64,000 nt of DNA, taken from positions 16,704 to 80,703 of the forward strand of contig JBAMDO010000238.1 of assembly GCA_037074765.1 (NCBI GenBank), given 5' to 3'. Positions 61,378 to 64,000 of this stretch are shown piece after piece. How positions within the stretch are numbered: position 1 is the first letter of the stretch; each line of letters opens with the position of its first letter. The notes under the pieces are model-generated. The model made no database searches and was not told where the DNA came from. It saw only the letters and a list, made by a program, of their open reading frames with translations. This stretch comes from Mansonella perstans. Its lineage: Eukaryota; Nematoda; Chromadorea; Rhabditida; Onchocercidae. The translations under genes and the position numbers were made by a program.

Positions 61378-64000
61378 TTACACGAAAGTTTGTTGTCGAC
61401 GTAACAATATTCGGAATTGTTTTCGTGATGTGTCACTCTTTTTACAATCGGAAATACGATCAATGTATTCACGTGTAAGTTGTAATTGTTCCGGTTCAAG
61501 ATAGTCCAAGAAAAGAGCAAAAAGTTCCAGTTGATTGTATACGAATGCATCTGTAATTGCCCTGAAATGAAACAAATCTAATGTTCACTTTAAAAAAAAT
61601 TTAAGAAAAAGTATTTTATTCGTACTCTTTTTTACTCTTTTATTATTTGCTGTCTTCATCTTTTACATGGTTTTTTTTTGCAGTTAGCTAATTAATTCAT
61701 TCATCATGTTGACATGATTTGAAAATTAGATAAAACCTGAAATTTTCCATAGAAAGTATTGCACTGCGAAGACGCGGACAAGTATTTTCCAAGAGAAACG
61801 CTAATTTATGCATACTATCCTCACGGAATCCTATATTATCCTCCTAAATAATTTCAATTAATTTTTTTTTGTCCTATCCATTTATAAATGAAATGATAAA
61901 TATTATTACTACTCTAGCTTGATATTTATTTACTCTTTATTTGTCCTGATTCTTTCGCAATTAGATTATATCAAAGTTGGAACTAATTCAAAAGTTTTTA
62001 ATTGATTAATTATGAAGATTCTTAACATTGTTGTTGAATCACATGAGTAATGTCAAAAATTTTCGGAATTTGACCACAAAGTGAGAAACTAAGGTATTTA
62101 ATATATTTTTCTAACCATAACCTGGTTTCAGAATCCAGGTGAAAAATATCCTTTCATTTATTACAATTTAACATTTCATATATTTCGCCTTTTAACTTTA
62201 TTCAGGAAATTTATTGCTTTGAAATATTATTAGTGATAATTAACCTGAAGTGAATTTTGAAGCGTTTGATAAAAAGTATTCCAGGTAATACGGGCAAGAC
62301 TTGCTGCATTAATTGTACAGAGCTGTTCACATAGGAAATGTAACACTTCACGATCTTTTGCTTTGAAACATAGTTTTTGCCATTGCAATAGTCCTGGAAA
62401 ATTGTTCCTCTTCTTTTTTCAAACCTGTTATATTTCTCATTCATTTTATTTATGAATCAGAAAAATGTAACCTGTTTTAATTTTTGCTATATCCCGAGGG
62501 AGGGGGAGTAATGGGAAAAAAAGAATATACGGAAATTTTTCAACAAAAAAATATACCAATAAATTCTCGTTGTGGATTTGTGATATTATTCCATATGAAA
62601 GTTACGAGTTCAAAATAACCATGTATAATAGCAAATTGGAATGCTAATGATAATGTTTGCTGTGGCGCTAAATTATCAGAGCTAAACACTTTGTTCCATG
62701 CACGAGTATTTTCAAGTAATGTGAACCAAAAATCATACAAACAATGTCCGGACAATTTCTTTCTGAAAAAAGACGAAAAAGGAAGGATAATTATTACTAC
62801 CATTAATTATTTCTTCTTTCTTCTTGATTAGGAACAGGAATGACAATTTGGCGAAATGCAAACATTGAATTTAATATTAAATACATTTTTAAACAATGAT
62901 TCGTAAAGTTTAATTAATTTTTTAGCTTTTTTTTTTATAACAATTCATTTTACCTGTTGGTTTTTTGAATGTAAAGTGTGATGTGACAGAATTAATTACA
63001 AAATGTTTTCATTTGAAATTTTACAGAAAATAATTAAGAAGAAATTGCAAAAAAAGAATAGATAATAATATTTTTCTTACGCAAATGCTTTCAATCTAAT
63101 ACGATCGAAATTTCTTTCATTCAGTAAATGATGAATTGCATAAGCGCAAGCTAACTGAAATTGCATTTGAGGCCAATCGGCGCAATCTTTTCCAATTATC
63201 GTTAGCGCCGTCTTTTGATCATCAATTTCATATCGAAATCATTCAGATATTTAAATTTTTGGAATGAATTATAAATTATTTATATGCTGAATTCTTGATA
63301 ATAGCGTATACCTTTGTGTTTACAAACTCAATTATGATTGTGCATAAATAATATGAAAGCATCAAATACTTTTTTCTCATTTAATTAAAATTTCATTTTC
63401 TAATGTTTTGTTATGAAAATAAGAATTAATTAATTTCTAGAAGAAATGAAAATCTAGTAAAAAAATAGAAATGTCATACTTATTGTATTTCCAAATGATG
63501 CTTCCATAAAACATACGTAAGTGATTGCTACGATGTACCCGTTGACGTAACATTTGATCTTTTTGATCTTTTCCTTCCTCATCAAATAATTTTGCATGTT
63601 TCTCATCTAAAAAAAAAACGATAATATTTTCAAGACCAATTTTTAATAAATTAATGCTAAATAACAAAGTAATTAATTTTTTCCAGACAAAAATATTAAT
63701 AATAATTAATAATAATAACAATAATAATAATAACAAAGAAAACTTTACTCCAACGATCAATTTCACGGTAAACATCACGTAATCCTGACTGCAATTGCTT
63801 TTTAATTAGTGATGGAAAATTCGTTTTATAAAGCCACCGTTGAATAATTTGAATCACTTCATCCAATTTCCTCCAATGAACATTTCTCTAAAAATAAAAA
63901 ACTATGGATATACTTTCGAAATTAAGTTTGCATTCATGTATTTCCTTACACTTTAATCTTCTAATAATAATCAAAAATTTTAAAGTTAACCTGGAATAAG
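61378..64000 (-). CDS. Unrecognised helical-repeat-like protein, 3' part (5' end outside window)
   Basis: I do not recognise the family. Minus-strand exons visible: 64000-63991 (partial, ends at a GT donor), 63887-63749, 63606-63480, about 63214-63081 (left edge unresolved), 62762-62557, 62393-62245, 61843-61737 and 61561-61378 (TAA). Apart from the junction into about 63214, they are GT-AG and in phase. The encoded segments are amphipathic and rich in Leu, Phe, Trp, Gln, for example HWRKLDEVIQIIQRWLY, LSLAFQFAIIHGYFELVTFI, LHFLCEQLCTINAASLARIT, MHKLAFLLENTCPRLR and YNQLELFALFLDYLEPEQLQ. The AFQFAIIHGYFELVTFIWNN stretch resembles an ankyrin-type helix pair, so an ankyrin-like solenoid is possible, but no consensus repeat is clear. 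Convergent with GDI. The exon structure argues strongly that it is a real gene. Confidence 0.7.

Overview
This is a eukaryotic window, and the evidence points to a nematode, most likely a filarial (Onchocercidae-type) worm. It is very AT-rich, with short exons, introns that nearly all end in TTTCAG-like acceptors, long homopolymer and TA/TG tracts, and proteins that match nematode orthologues best. Genus cannot be fixed by eye. I saw no bacterial-type open reading frames or Wolbachia-like insert, and no viral or transposase gene.

Layout, left to right. 1-8382 is gene-free apart from one copy (A) of a 1.5 kb repeat. 8383-11835 (minus) is an SH2D4-family SH2 adaptor. 12800-15120 (plus) is the spliceosomal cyclophilin PPIL1/CYN-12. 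16751-18316 holds repeat copy B in the same orientation as copy A. 21011-23722 (minus) is an ELOVL3/6-type fatty acid elongase. 28334-33061 and possibly beyond (minus) is an UNC-33/CRMP axon-guidance protein with a long N-terminal extension. 38537-40556 (minus) is ESCRT-I TSG101. 42335-44710 (plus) is the spindle protein ZNF207/BuGZ, head-to-head with TSG101. 46223-48594 (minus) is the ER membrane J-protein DNAJC25/DNJ-2.

From 51452 to 60547 four plus-strand genes follow one another: BRK1 (WAVE complex), NDUFA6 (complex I LYR subunit), COQ3 (ubiquinone O-methyltransferase) and Rab GDI. They look like a nematode operon. The BRK1 stop codon and the NDUFA6 start codon are only 6 nt apart, so both genes appear to depend on the same 3' splice site. 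COQ3 begins directly after a splice acceptor about 157 nt past a poly(A) signal of NDUFA6. Complex I and ubiquinone synthesis are thus linked in expression.

61378-64000 (minus) is the 3' part of an unrecognised helical protein gene that runs off the window.

Exon models were built by eye from phase-consistent splice junctions and family conservation. For ten of the eleven genes a full or nearly full reading frame could be closed. Points left open are one junction in SH2D4, the true start of UNC-33, and one junction in the last gene.
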